NCBI GenBank assembly: GCA_005784505.1
Contig: VCAZ01000005.1
Coordinates: 1,750,001 to 1,814,000, forward strand
Direction of reading: 5' to 3'
Length of the DNA stretch: 64,000 nucleotides
From: Bagarius yarrelli
Taxonomy: Eukaryota; Chordata; Actinopteri; Siluriformes; Sisoridae
Numbering within the stretch: the stretch's first letter is position 1; the number at the start of each line of letters is the position of its first letter. The notes under the pieces were generated by a model, which was not told where the DNA came from, did not search any database, and saw nothing but the letters and a program-made list of their open reading frames with translations. A program made the position numbers and the translations under genes. Positions 47,691 to 57,880 of this stretch are shown piece by piece.

Positions 47691-48340
47691 TGGTTTCTTA
47701 AACTACCCTCTTCAGTGGAGCTCTTTACACCTATTATCCTATGCTAAGTTAAGTTGTCTTTGACCGCCAGTTTGATATGTTCACCAGCAGATGATTAAAG
47801 GCTGTTGCGACCAGTATTTTCCTGCAATGAGCTTCTGGCAGTGTCAGGAGATTTTAGACACTTTCTTGCAGTGTGACTTTTTTTATGACAGACATCAAAC
47901 CAAAAACTAATAGGAGCACCAAACCTGCCACCAAATTCCTTTAGCTACCATTTAGCAAGATACGGAATGTGGGATATTGAACGTGTCACGGATCGATGAT
48001 GTAAAATTCTTCCTTTGTGCGTATTTTGATGCATTTTGACTGTTGTACAGTCTGATATGACAATTGAGACCCTACATTGTGAAATGGAGATCATTTCCAT
48101 ACAGTTTGACAAGCAACAATCGCAAAATCCTATTAAAAACCACACAGTGTAAGCTCGGCTTTATGTAAGACAAATTCCCACTTAGTCTAATCTCAGGAGC
48201 AATTTAAATGCTAGGCATAACTTCTATGATATACAAGCACATTTTATTTGATGTCTAATAAACTATCAACTAAAGTGTAATATATCTGATCTCCATGCTC
48301 ATGCCCGCAGCCCCTAAGTCTCCCTCTCCCTCACACATGT
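47691..48340. other. unique DNA
   Basis: No gene or repeat recognised. The minus frame 47945-48145 has no domain. Confidence 0.45.
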
Positions 48341-49200
48341 TGGAAAGCTGATCCACTTTTTCGACAGGGCTCCAGATTGTGAGCGCATCAGGTGACAATT
48401 AAGACGTAACAAAATAAATTGTTTGCTGTCACTTTTGTTTACCCCTGCCGTCTCACAGCTCTCCCATAGTCCCACAACGAAGCAATAGCATTACATGTGC
48501 TGCCGAAAGTGGAACACAAAAACATACCTATTTATGGTTGGGTTTTGTATTTATTTACTCTAAAAAAAGATACGTATTTATAGACGGAGTCTTTGTGCAG
48601 AAGTTGCTCAACTTGTTTGCGTTCTTTTAAAAACGAGGTTATAACTTTGCTTACCATGTTATCGTTTCTCGTTTGAAACAACACAAATATGGCGTGCACA
48701 CACTAAATAATTCATCGGCTGCTAACATTAAACAACTGTTAACACGCTCAAATAATTAGTTATGCTTGCTTGACATGTTTGCATCTTTAATAATTAATGC
48801 ATTTGTCTTAATTACCAACAACAGTATTTTGGCCTTGTTATTCTTTTTTTCAGGAAAAAAAGGAAAAGGCAATTATACCATAAATATTAATTAGATACTC
48901 TTATTATGGGCTAGACAGAAAAGCAGAGGGAGTTGCAACTATTTTCTTTGGGTTTAACCAGTTATAAATCTTTTCTTTTCTCCTTCTGGACAGGTATCTA
49001 CAGAGAGACATCTTTATTGGAGGCTTAGAATAAAATATCGTTGCGCTTTAATATCTGCTTGAGCATGATCACATTTGGAGAAACATTAATGCTGTCAATG
49101 GTCTGTGATGATTAATGTAATAATTATAGTAATGTTATTAAGCAGAATTATAAATGCAACGGCATTAATCATGAATCTTCCTCTTTTAGCAGCTGCATAT
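48340..49200. promoter_or_regulatory. candidate conserved non-coding cluster
   Basis: Repeat-poor 860 bases with many homeodomain-type cores: CAAATAATTAG near 48749, TAATAATTAATGC near 48789, CTTAATTACC (48808-48817), AATATTAATTAG near 48884 and GATTAATGTAATAATTATAG near 49109. GC-richer words such as GCGCATCAGGTGACAATTAA (near 48382) alternate. There is no reading frame. Enhancer function is inferred from motif density, and AT-richness alone can raise such counts. Confidence 0.35.
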
Positions 49201-49910
49201 GTATTCTCTCTCAACTCAACGAGTCAATCCAGACAAAGAGCTCAAAGAAACAGTCGACAATTAAGATGAGTACTATATTTCCGACTATTACTGTCCATCA
49301 AAAAAGTCCCAAACTTTAGACAACCAACCACTTGTGGTCCTTAAATGGCATCAGTTATGTTTTCTGAGGAATACCTGAGTAGATGCATGTTTCCTGAGAA
49401 CATTTACAGTTGTGTTTAGACTCTTAGCTCAAAGAGGATAACCTGGGGTGGACATGCAAGTCCATCTTCTCCAAGATGCCCTATAGTACAGCTGTCAGTA
49501 AGAAAGTGAATGACTTTGGGAGGTCTTTGACGCTAAGAGAGTGGGCGAGTAAGCTGTTTTCATTTTTCTGCCAGTAGATTAAAAGGCAAATGAACGACGC
49601 TCTTCAACACCCCAAATCGCCCCATGCCATTAATATTTCACACTGATGGCAGCTGTTTATCACAACAGGGCAGAATTAAAGATGGAGAGGAAGCGAGGAA
49701 GGAGAAAAAAACGAAGGATGTTATGGCCCGGGGTAGTCATGAAATATGCTAACAATCTGCAAACCACCAAATCCAGCACTGATTCAGTTCTCTGCAAAGT
49801 TATGATGTAAATGGAGAAGATTTGAAGCGGAGAAACAACCTCCATATTTTTTGAAATAATATACATTTGCGTGAAAGAGGTCTTCGTTATGCCAGGCATT
49901 ATGCCAGGCA
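49201..49910. other. unique DNA with a 14-bp duplication
   Basis: No gene. Just before the AT repeat, ATGCCAGGCATT occurs twice back to back (49889-49914). Confidence 0.5.
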
Positions 49911-49913
49911 TTA

Positions 49914-49916
<3 letters not shown>

Positions 49917-49981
<65 letters not shown>
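49917..49981. repeat. (AT)n microsatellite
   Basis: About 32 AT units without interruption. This composition is prone to cruciform formation and length change. The minus frame 49784-50122 runs through it. Confidence 0.97.
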
Positions 49982-49983
<2 letters not shown>

Positions 49984-51550
49984 TGATTAACAGCAGCTGT
50001 ATCAGCGCTATAATGCAGATCAGAATTAAATGTAAAATGATTTGGAGTCGAAGAGAGTAAGGCTTAAGGTCAGGAATTAACTTCATTGCTCTTATCTGTG
50101 TATTGTGCAGTATAATAGCCATGAAACATGTGGGCTATCAGTGACATCCTCGATTGGAAATGTCCATATTAGGCAGTATGCAAATGTGGCTGATGGGGTA
50201 TAAATTCCAGGATGCGACAGTGAGCCAACATGGGGCAATGATTAAAACAGGAATGCTGAAGATGAAGAAGTGGCAAATAGGAAGAGGAGAGAAAGCCGGT
50301 TAGGCCTGATATTATAATGGGTGAATATAGTAAGTGATAACCATCGACTGAACCGAAACCAGTCAATGGAGAAGAAACAAGTACATCCTTTCTCAGGACA
50401 TGTTAACGGTGCTCTGCAGCTCCTTAGACGAGCAAGCACCATCGATAGCTGTCAGTCTCAAATGACTCCCTCGGTTAGTATGTGCTCACCGCAGCACATT
50501 CTAGAAATAGGATGCATTGACTTTTCAATCTCCTAATGTTCCAAATCACCTATCAAAGTGTGCTATCACCACATTGTTATAAACTCTCAAAATGCAGCCT
50601 GTGGCTATATCAAGAAGAGATTTTCTTCTTATTATTTCTTTGCTGGCTGCAAGTTGGTACAAGCAGATAAGTGATTGGTAATAAATAACAGTAAATAAAA
50701 ATACGGAACATTTAAAGTTAGCTAACCGCACACGAATCCAGTGTCAGGTTTTGAAATGCCAGAAAAAAAAACAGATTTATGGCCTGCTTTCCAAAGACAT
50801 TATTTGAACTTGACAGTCTTAATCATTCACGCTTTTCCCCTCCGTCTTCCTTCTCTTTTCCCACCGCCCGTCATGGATTATTGAAATAGAAAAATAACAA
50901 ATGGGAGAAAAGGGCCCAGGAGCGGTATCAAAATGTCAGGTTTGTACTTACAGCTGTATGCGGCGAGACAGGGTCAAGGGCTTCAATTATTTGTATACGG
51001 TGCAGGCGGGCTCTACAAGAAAGGTTATGTCACCCACTAGCTATTTACCCCCCGATTTGAATGGGTCTGATATTCAACCGCAGGCCCAGTGGCACTGATA
51101 CGGAACAGATCTAGCATTTGAGTGGAATGGAAAGAGCAGTAGGAAGGGGAGAGACTGACAGAGAGAGCAAGAGGAAAGGGGATGAGGGGTGGGGGCTTTG
51201 AGAGAGTATCACCAGGCTTTGTGTCAGCGCTCCCGCATGTGAACAAGATGATAGCGCGGTAATGTGCAGCTGATCCGTGCAAGATTGTGCCATGTTTTGA
51301 GATCCTATGGGATGCAGCTCTGACAATTCAGACCAGGCATGCTTGTCACAGAAGAAACAGGTTAAAACCGGAGCACTAGTAGAGCTTTTATATGGCCAAG
51401 CTCATCGACAAACATAGTCTTACAAAGTTGTGGACAAATTGCACACACCATTTTATATAGTGCTAAAAGTCAGAAATAGTTAAGGATAAAAGCTTAAACT
51501 TTTTTTCTCAACACAATTTGCAGTGAATGATAACCGAAGTATTATTAATA
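49982..51550. promoter_or_regulatory. unique DNA with candidate regulatory blocks
   Basis: Mostly repeat-free and more balanced than average. Candidate blocks are 50360-50530 and 50740-51110 (GGATTATTGAAATAG near 50875, GGCTTCAATTATTTGTATAC near 50979). The opposing frames at 50169-50442 and 51037-51326 have no domain. Regulatory role is inferred. Confidence 0.25.
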
Positions 51551-51564
51551 TCTATCTCTATCTG

Positions 51565-51610
<46 letters not shown>

Positions 51611-51644
51611 GACTCACCCACCTACCTCCCCACCTACCTGTCTC

Positions 51645-51697
<53 letters not shown>

Positions 51698-51778
51698 ATA
51701 TCTATCTATCTGTCTGTCTATCTATCTACGTATTTGTCTGTCTGTCTGTCTATCTACGTCTGTCTGACTGTCTGCTTG

Positions 51779-51817
<39 letters not shown>

Positions 51818-51868
51818 GTCTATGTGTCTATGTGTCTACGTATCTGTCTGTCTGTCTGCCTGTCTGTC
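51551..51868. repeat. long compound (TCTA)n/(TCTG)n tetranucleotide array
   Basis: About 318 bases of TCTA with TCTG, TACG and CACC variants. Because 4 is not a multiple of 3 and there is no stop in these phases, it creates long open frames (51523-51894 and 51527-51997, rich in S, I, Y and L) that are not genes. Confidence 0.98.
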
Positions 51869-52060
51869 ATGTATCATTTATACAGAATGTATAAGTTGTA
51901 TTATATTATGCTTAAAACATTTGAGCCCAAAAAACATGCACTACTTTATTTCTCATGTCAAAAGAATTTAATGTTTTCAACTCAAATTAAATGTTAACCC
52001 AATGGATAGAGTGATTTTAAATTAAAAAACCGTGATGAAGAATTTATCACCCTGTGGCAA
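51869..52060. other. spacer
   Basis: AT-rich; nothing recognised. Confidence 0.5.
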
Positions 52061-52460
52061 TCAAGATGATCAGTTAGATTTAATGCTGACCTGAGTCTGG
52101 AATGATTGCACAGCAGAGGGTGACATTAATGGCTCCCATCTTACCTCATGAAAGTTGCTCTGCCCTGAACGAGCACCCAGCCCATCCCTTTAAAAATCAT
52201 AGAGTTATTGAAAGTAATATGAAATTTCTAAATGTCATTAATTGACACCTTTTCCAGCCAGGAGACAGAAAGGTCACAGCTTGGAGGAGGAATATTTATA
52301 TATATATTTCCCAGTCATGTGAATTATGGCTGTCATTAACGAGAGGAAATGGATGGCGAGGCTGAGTGAAAGCTTTCATCGATCCAGCAAAGCCAGGCTG
52401 GAACAGGGTCACCAAAACACCCCTACAGAGGTGAAGGGTGCTTAGTTAAAAAGGGGAGAG
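52060..52460. promoter_or_regulatory. candidate conserved non-coding element
   Basis: Balanced, repeat-free, apart from a short ATATAT run near 52295-52310. Near-palindromic GTCATTAATTGAC at 52234-52246, TGTCATTAACGAGAGG near 52330 and CTTTCATCGATCCAGC near 52373. There is no reading frame. High on my list for alignment. Confidence 0.4.
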
Positions 52461-52790
52461 TGCTGGACATGTACTGAGGTAAGCTTTCATTACGCACAAA
52501 GGTTATAAAGGAATGCTGTTCATCACAATTATAAATCAGCCATCATTCAGCTGCATTACATGCTATTATATCAGGTGACATCTTTAACTCCAGTACACAA
52601 AGACAAACCCAAGGGACGTTCGATAGCGTCCAGATGCTCAAACTGTAAATAAAGAAGTACCGCTGTAACCAGTATGATCTTCTCATGATAATTATCCTGT
52701 AAGCATGCTTGGACGATTTAAGAGCAAGGACCTAAAACTACAAACCTGTCTTAGCAACATTGGCTACGCTCTATGACCCCACATTCTCAT
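52461..52790. other. unique DNA
   Basis: No gene or repeat recognised. Confidence 0.45.
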
Positions 52791-53120
52791 GGCCTCTTTG
52801 TTGTTTGACAGCAATGGGGTGAGTGGCGCTTCATTTTGAAGCGAATGGCGTACTACATAGCCACATGGCATTTAACTTGAGAAATGGTTTTCTGCTTCAG
52901 CCGTCACCATTTGTGTGTTCATCTCCAGGGCAATGGGGAGGGATGGGAGGAGGTGGCGAGGAAATGGCTTGTTTTTTTGCCTTCCTGACGCTATTAGACA
53001 TCAGCATGGAGTGGGCACATGCGTTTTATTGATATGCGTGTAGCATGTGAGAATGCATGCTGTCTCTGCCTCACCAGGACATAGTGAGAAGGAGGTTAGC
53101 CGAGATTTTTATCAGTGCTA
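52790..53120. promoter_or_regulatory. candidate conserved non-coding block
   Basis: Balanced sequence with TTTTGAAGCGAATGGCG near 52834 and GGTGGCGAGGAAATGGC near 52951. The plus frame 52823-53032 has no domain. Role is uncertain. Confidence 0.25.
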
Positions 53121-53640
53121 GAGATAAATGTTTAATTAAGCGGGGTGATTATTGAAAGGCCTAAATCTAGTTCTTAAGTCAACTCATGAAACACAATGAT
53201 GAGGTAAACACCTGAACCTTAGCGCTAGTTTGACTTCCTGTTCTTGAGAAAATGCCATACAATTTGTGGAGTGATTCCACCTTGGGTGCCATTTGTGAAG
53301 CCATTTAACATCCTGTACATAAATGTATCCAATATTTATTTAAAAAAAAAATCAACAGAAAATTAAATCATGTCCACAATTAATCTAACAAGACATTTTT
53401 AAGATATTTAATGTTTTTGAATAAGGTCACTTAAAAAATGGAACAAGGTTGCCCTAACCGTGACTTCTGGCATAAGACATAATTATTATGTATTTTATTA
53501 TTATATTCTTAAAATTATGTAATTTTTATGGAAGAGATAATATTGTTATAGTCTTCAAAATGAATGGAATTAATCATAAATTTAACAAAAAAAAAACTAA
53601 ACGCCTTTATTTTGTTACATATACATTACATTTACATTTA
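53121..53640. other. AT-rich DNA, no gene
   Basis: Nothing recognised. Confidence 0.5.
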
Positions 53641-53896
53641 GAGTGAAATTTGTTTTTCTTTGCATATCCTATCCTAGTAACTTGGGGTCAAAGCGCAGGG
53701 TATCAGCTATGATACAGCCCTCTGGAGCAGGAAGGTTTAAGGGTCTTGCTCAAGGACCCAACAGTGGCTGGCTTGCAGTGGTGGGGCTTGAACCCAGGTC
53801 TTCCAGGTCTTTAGATCAACAACTCAGGCAGGGGTTGTTGGGGCTTGAACCTAGGTCCTCCGGTCAACAACTCAGCACCTTAACGATTTGAGCAGT
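53641..53896 (-). mobile_element. tRNA-derived SINE, minus strand, with internal duplication
   Basis: On the plus strand one sees the inverse of the 43657 copy: CTTTGCATATCC, CTTGGGGTCAAAGCGCAGGG, TATCAGCTATGATACAGCC, CTTGCTCAAGGACCC, and the B-box region GGGGCTTGAACCCAGG. The B-box region occurs twice, 57 bases apart (53783 and 53840), so the head part is duplicated. The plus frame across it is not a gene. Confidence 0.85.
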
Positions 53897-53915
53897 TTGT
53901 TGTTTTCTAAACTAT

Positions 53916-54127
53916 TACATTGACATTTACAGCATTTGTCATACGCCCTTAACGAGAGTGACTTACATTTATCTTTTTTATCCAACTGGGCTATTGAAGG
54001 TTAAGGGCCTTGCTTAGGGGCCCAGCAGTGGCAACAGTGGTGCTGAGAATCAAACCCCAGGTTTCCCCCTTCTTCCAGGTATGTTTTAGGTATAAGTCTA
54101 ACACCTTAACCACTGAGCCACCACTTC
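53916..54127 (-). mobile_element. tRNA-derived SINE of the other family, minus strand
   Basis: Inverse of the 34319 copy: GACATTTACAGCATTTGTC, GAGTGACTTACATTTATC, GAAGGTTAAGGGCCTTGC, TTAGGGGCCCAGCAGTGG, GAGAATCAAACCCCAGG (B box) and TAACACCTTAACCACTGAGC. It lies 19 bases from the preceding SINE in the same orientation. Confidence 0.88.
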
Positions 54128-54274
54128 CTCCTGTCACTTAAATGAAATACCAGTGTAGTTAATTCATGTTTATGTTTACATTTAATGTTAAAATTAATTT
54201 CAGAGACAATGTTTCTTATTTAAGGGTTACAATGACTTAAACAACAGGGTAATGAAATTGCCTTTAAGGTATTA

Positions 54275-54427
54275 GGTGGTATCAAAAAAGTTTAGAGACA
54301 TGCCAACAGGTGGCAGCACAAAGCTCAGGTTGGTAGCACAAGGCTACATGCAAGGCTATGCGTCCTGTGACTGTGAGTGCAGCCTTGTGCTACCATCTGT
54401 TGGTGTCTCGAATTTCTATGATACTCC
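54275..54427. repeat. inverted repeat, about 50-bp arms
   Basis: GGTGGTATCAAAAAAGTTTA... through AGCACAAAGCT (54275-54325) faces AGCCTTGTGCTACCATC... through ATGATACTCC (54381-54427). Read in reverse, the right arm shows GGAGTATCATAGAAATTCG, GAGACACCAACAGATGG and TAGCACAAGGCT, matching the left arm at most positions with a few gaps. Loop 55 bases, which again contains GGTAGCACAAGGCT. A TA lies directly before TTAGGTGGTATC, so a mariner-like foldback MITE is possible. Confidence 0.75.
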
Positions 54428-54640
54428 TTCAAACATAACTTTTATTAGCTTTCGACAACGATTAACCATATTTAAATTTTTCGTAGAAAAAAAATTTGTA
54501 GAACTAGTCCTCAATCAAACTTCTCTTCTCAAAACAACATTTTATTTTTAAATCATGCTGCTCTGGTTTACATCAGTAATTTATGCTGCCTTACATTAAA
54601 TAGAATTACGATTTGACAAAAAACAGCCGCATTGTGCAAA
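54428..54640. other. AT-rich spacer
   Basis: Nothing recognised. The plus frame 54276-54551 starts in the inverted repeat. Confidence 0.5.
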
Positions 54641-55190
54641 TCCCCAAGAGCGAGGGAATGGAAGACGTCTCAATGTTTAAAGCTGCCGATGTCCCATAGG
54701 CAGATAGCTAATAGGTTCATGATGTGAAGAAATAACTAATTACAACCCTACATTAGAAATATGGAGAGGTCACCGATCAAGTCCATCATCTTTTTTTCTC
54801 TTTCTGTTCCCTTTTAATGTCTTGCCAAATGGAGAGAAACCAATCTAAACAAGAGTTTATATAAAGCCCTAAATCTCATTAGGGCCAAGCAGAAGGAGGA
54901 AGAAAAAAGTTTGACAAGGGAAAATATTAAATCACTTCCTTTTTAGAAACAAAGTGACTTTCATGTGGTGCAGAGCCTAATTAAGGGGAACATTTTTGGA
55001 GGGTTAGCAGCAGCATTAAAATGCCCAGACACACTATAAGTCATAGGGCAGGATCTGAGGCATTAGGCAGTAAAGCGGACTCGGCAGTGCGCCCACCATT
55101 GGGACAGCAGCAGAACATAGCCGACATTGCTTTACATTTGTCATGACAGAAATATGGCCTAGAACATGCACCCATCACCGAGATTTAGGA
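54640..55190. promoter_or_regulatory. candidate conserved non-coding block
   Basis: Repeat-free with CTCATTAGGGCCAAGC near 54877, GAGCCTAATTAAGGGG near 54974 and CATTAAAATGCCC near 55013. There is no reading frame. Enhancer-like texture. Confidence 0.33.
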
Positions 55191-55371
55191 GTCTTGTTTA
55201 TTGGTGGCGGCTTTTGAGCCTCTTCCAACCCGACATGTTTTCAATGAGTTTTAACATACCTCTTCTGCAGCTTTCTAAACCACTCATTCTACAGTATACC
55301 GTATATCCATTATATGAGGTAAGTGTAACTTTTTGTAGATAAAAATGATGACATTTATGTATTATTGCTTT

Positions 55372-55600
55372 ATACATTGTGTGGTCAAAAGTATTAAGAC
55401 ACCCAACTATCACATCCATATGAGATCCTGAAACATTCTATGACAGTTTTTTTCTTAATAACCCCCACACTTCTGGGAGAACTTTCCACTAGTGTGAGAA
55501 GTGAAGTGAAGTGATGATGTTGGATAGGGTGGTCTGGGGTGCAATTGATGTTCCTCTCTAAGGTGTTTAGTGGCATTAGGGTATGTAGTGGCCATATAGT
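55372..55600 (+). mobile_element. degenerate Tc1-like element end
   Basis: TTGTGTGGTCAAAAGTATTA, AGACACCCAACTATCACATC, CACACTTCTGGGAGAACTTT, CCACTAGTGTGAGAAG and AAGGTGTTTAGTGG follow the order of the family terminus. The minus frame at 55394-55702 overlaps it. Confidence 0.6.
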
Positions 55601-55708
55601 GGTATAAGTAGGAGTACTGTATATCCAGCTATATGTATTATTAGTAATTTTTAATGTAGTAAATTTATCAAAATAATCGTTTTCAAATAATTCCATATAC
55701 AATCATTC

Positions 55709-55711
<3 letters not shown>

Positions 55712-55790
<79 letters not shown>
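55712..55790. repeat. (AT)n(GT)n microsatellite
   Basis: About 35 AT units followed by four GT units. Confidence 0.97.
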
Positions 55791-56545
55791 AAGACACACT
55801 CTTCAATCCTGAATATATATATATTTTATTACTTTTTTATGTTTTTTTAACATAAGAATTATTTTTTAATTTGCTCTATTAAATTATGCAACATCATCTT
55901 TTTATTAATAGTATTAATATTAGTATTATTATTAGTATTATTGTTTTTTCACAGATACATTTTAAACAAACAAGCATTCCATTTACTTGTTACAAATGAT
56001 GTAACCCTAGAAAACATATATATACTGCACATTGAGTATACAAATAATTTCTGAAATAAATTTTACATATTTTCCTAAAGCAAATAAAAAAGAACAAGAA
56101 GAAGAAGAAAAGTAATAAAAATATATATTTTTATAATGTTTCTGTCTAATCAGGATATGATTAAAGTGGGAGTGTCGTACATTATATGTAACTATTTGGA
56201 ATTACATGATTTTATGTCATATTATATACATATACGCAGAAAATTGTTGGTATTACTAGTTTCATGTGTAGATATTTTAAATGCAAACATCCTAAACCTG
56301 GCGGTAAATGGCAGTTAGAAAATCATATAAATATACATCAGCTCATATTTATAACCAGGGTCGAAAAGTTCCACAAAGATCTTTTGTATACTCTCTTTAA
56401 AACACAAGATTCATTGGGTAACATTAAACCCACTAGTCCTGTTCGGTAACAAATACCTTCTTGCTCCAAATGTTCTCCTGCCAAACCAATAACACTTCCC
56501 CGATCACCTGCCAATGTCTGATAAACAGCGTCATCAAATCCTCGA
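55791..56545. other. AT-rich DNA, no gene
   Basis: Contains GAAGAAGAAG near 56098. Small opposing frames at 56136-56550 have no domain. Confidence 0.5.
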
Positions 56546-56799
56546 AACACAATCTGGCTTTGAGAAATAACCGTGTCAGGTGATAAATGAGACCGAGTGT
56601 GTTGTTAGGTCACTGGCTATGGCCAGCGTGAATCTCAAGCTCATGCATGATAAGGTTGTTTAGGCTTTGGCAAATAGCTGAGGACAAAATTAGTAGAGTA
56701 ATTCTTGAGCCAGTTCTGGGCTGTGAATGTGCTAATCAATTGAATGCCCTTGTTACACAAGAAGATTTGGACTGCTTGACCACTAATAGGGAAAGTGGT

Positions 56800-56840
<41 letters not shown>

Positions 56841-57240
56841 GGGTGGTTGAGCATAGTTGGGAAATGGTGAAGGGGTCAGCCGGGTGGGTTTTCAGAGAGT
56901 GACAGTTTTAACTCTTTTCAAACGTATAGAGTGATTAATGAGGGTCTTTTATAGCAAGCGGGTGCGGCGGTTTGGGTCAGTCACGGGCTTGAGAGTATTG
57001 ACATCTCCATTATTTACAGAGTGATCGGAGCGGCCGAAGGGCCCCTGATTAGAAAACAATAAATGCTGTTATTGGTGATCCGGCTCTAAGCAGAACACTG
57101 CAAATGTATGTCCAAGCTTTTCTAATTACTGTGGCCAACTGCACACTGGACAGTGATAAACCAAGAGCAATAGAGCAGTCCCATGGGTATGTGTGTGTGT
57201 GTGTGTGCGTGTGTGTGTGTGTGAATAAAGATGCAGTCTG
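56546..57240. promoter_or_regulatory. candidate non-coding block with two (GT)n tracts
   Basis: Balanced unique sequence (GTGTCAGGTGATAAATG near 56572, AAGCTCATGCATGATAAGG near 56638, GATCGGAGCGGCCGAAGG near 57023) interrupted by GT tracts at 56804-56838 and 57190-57223. The frames here cross the GT repeats. Regulatory role is inferred. Confidence 0.3.
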
Positions 57241-57635
57241 AAACACTTGCTGATAATGCTATCAATATCATTAGAGATTTATTTCACTGATTGATACAAA
57301 TAAATAAAACCGATGATGTCACAATGGCTTTTCTTACATCACTGTTCTTCAACTATTAGTAAACCAGCATAACAAGGGATGCATACGATCACAAATTCGC
57401 ACACAAAATCTTTCCATTTATAAACTGCCTATGTGACAGAGCGTTAGATGCTTGGCGGTGGTGTGTATAGAAACTGTGGAATAATTCTAGAGCAAACACA
57501 GACGCATTCACACTTTTTTCTGCAGCTGACATTTGGAGTCTGAGAAAAAGCCTACAGTGTTTAATGAGAATAAACTTTCCAATGCGATTAAATATTAAAG
57601 TTTAATTTTAAACATTATGATGGCAGCCTTTCAGT
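57241..57635. other. unique DNA
   Basis: No gene or repeat recognised. Confidence 0.45.
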
Positions 57636-57880
57636 CAGAATACAATGAAACCTTTTGGCACTTACAAGAGGCAATTTTATCCATATTATAGCTAAATTAA
57701 AGGTCAGTCATTTTATCATGTTTTTCACAAAACCTTTTTATAATATATTTTTTTCTGTATTTTTCACATATTTTTGTTCAGAATACATGTTACTATTTAT
57801 CCATATTATAGCTAAACGGGTTACATTATTTACATGTACTATTTATATAAAAACCTTTTTATAAGACTGTCAGGTTTAAT
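57636..57880. repeat. diverged tandem duplication, about 120-143 bp
   Basis: TTTATCCATATTATAGCTAA occurs at 57676 and 57796. CAGAATACA occurs at 57636 and 57779, and AAACCTTTTTATAA near 57730 and 57852. The spacing differs between landmarks, so the two halves have gained indels since duplicating. The plus frame 57655-57864 spans it and is not a gene. Confidence 0.75.

Noticed and set aside
51551..51868. CRISPR-like regular repetition
   Set aside because: The unit is 4 bases with no spacers. It is a microsatellite in eukaryotic DNA.
51523..51997. Open frames of 123 and 156 codons
   Set aside because: They are translations of the TCTA/TCTG microsatellite, rich in S, I, Y and L, with no conserved protein features.
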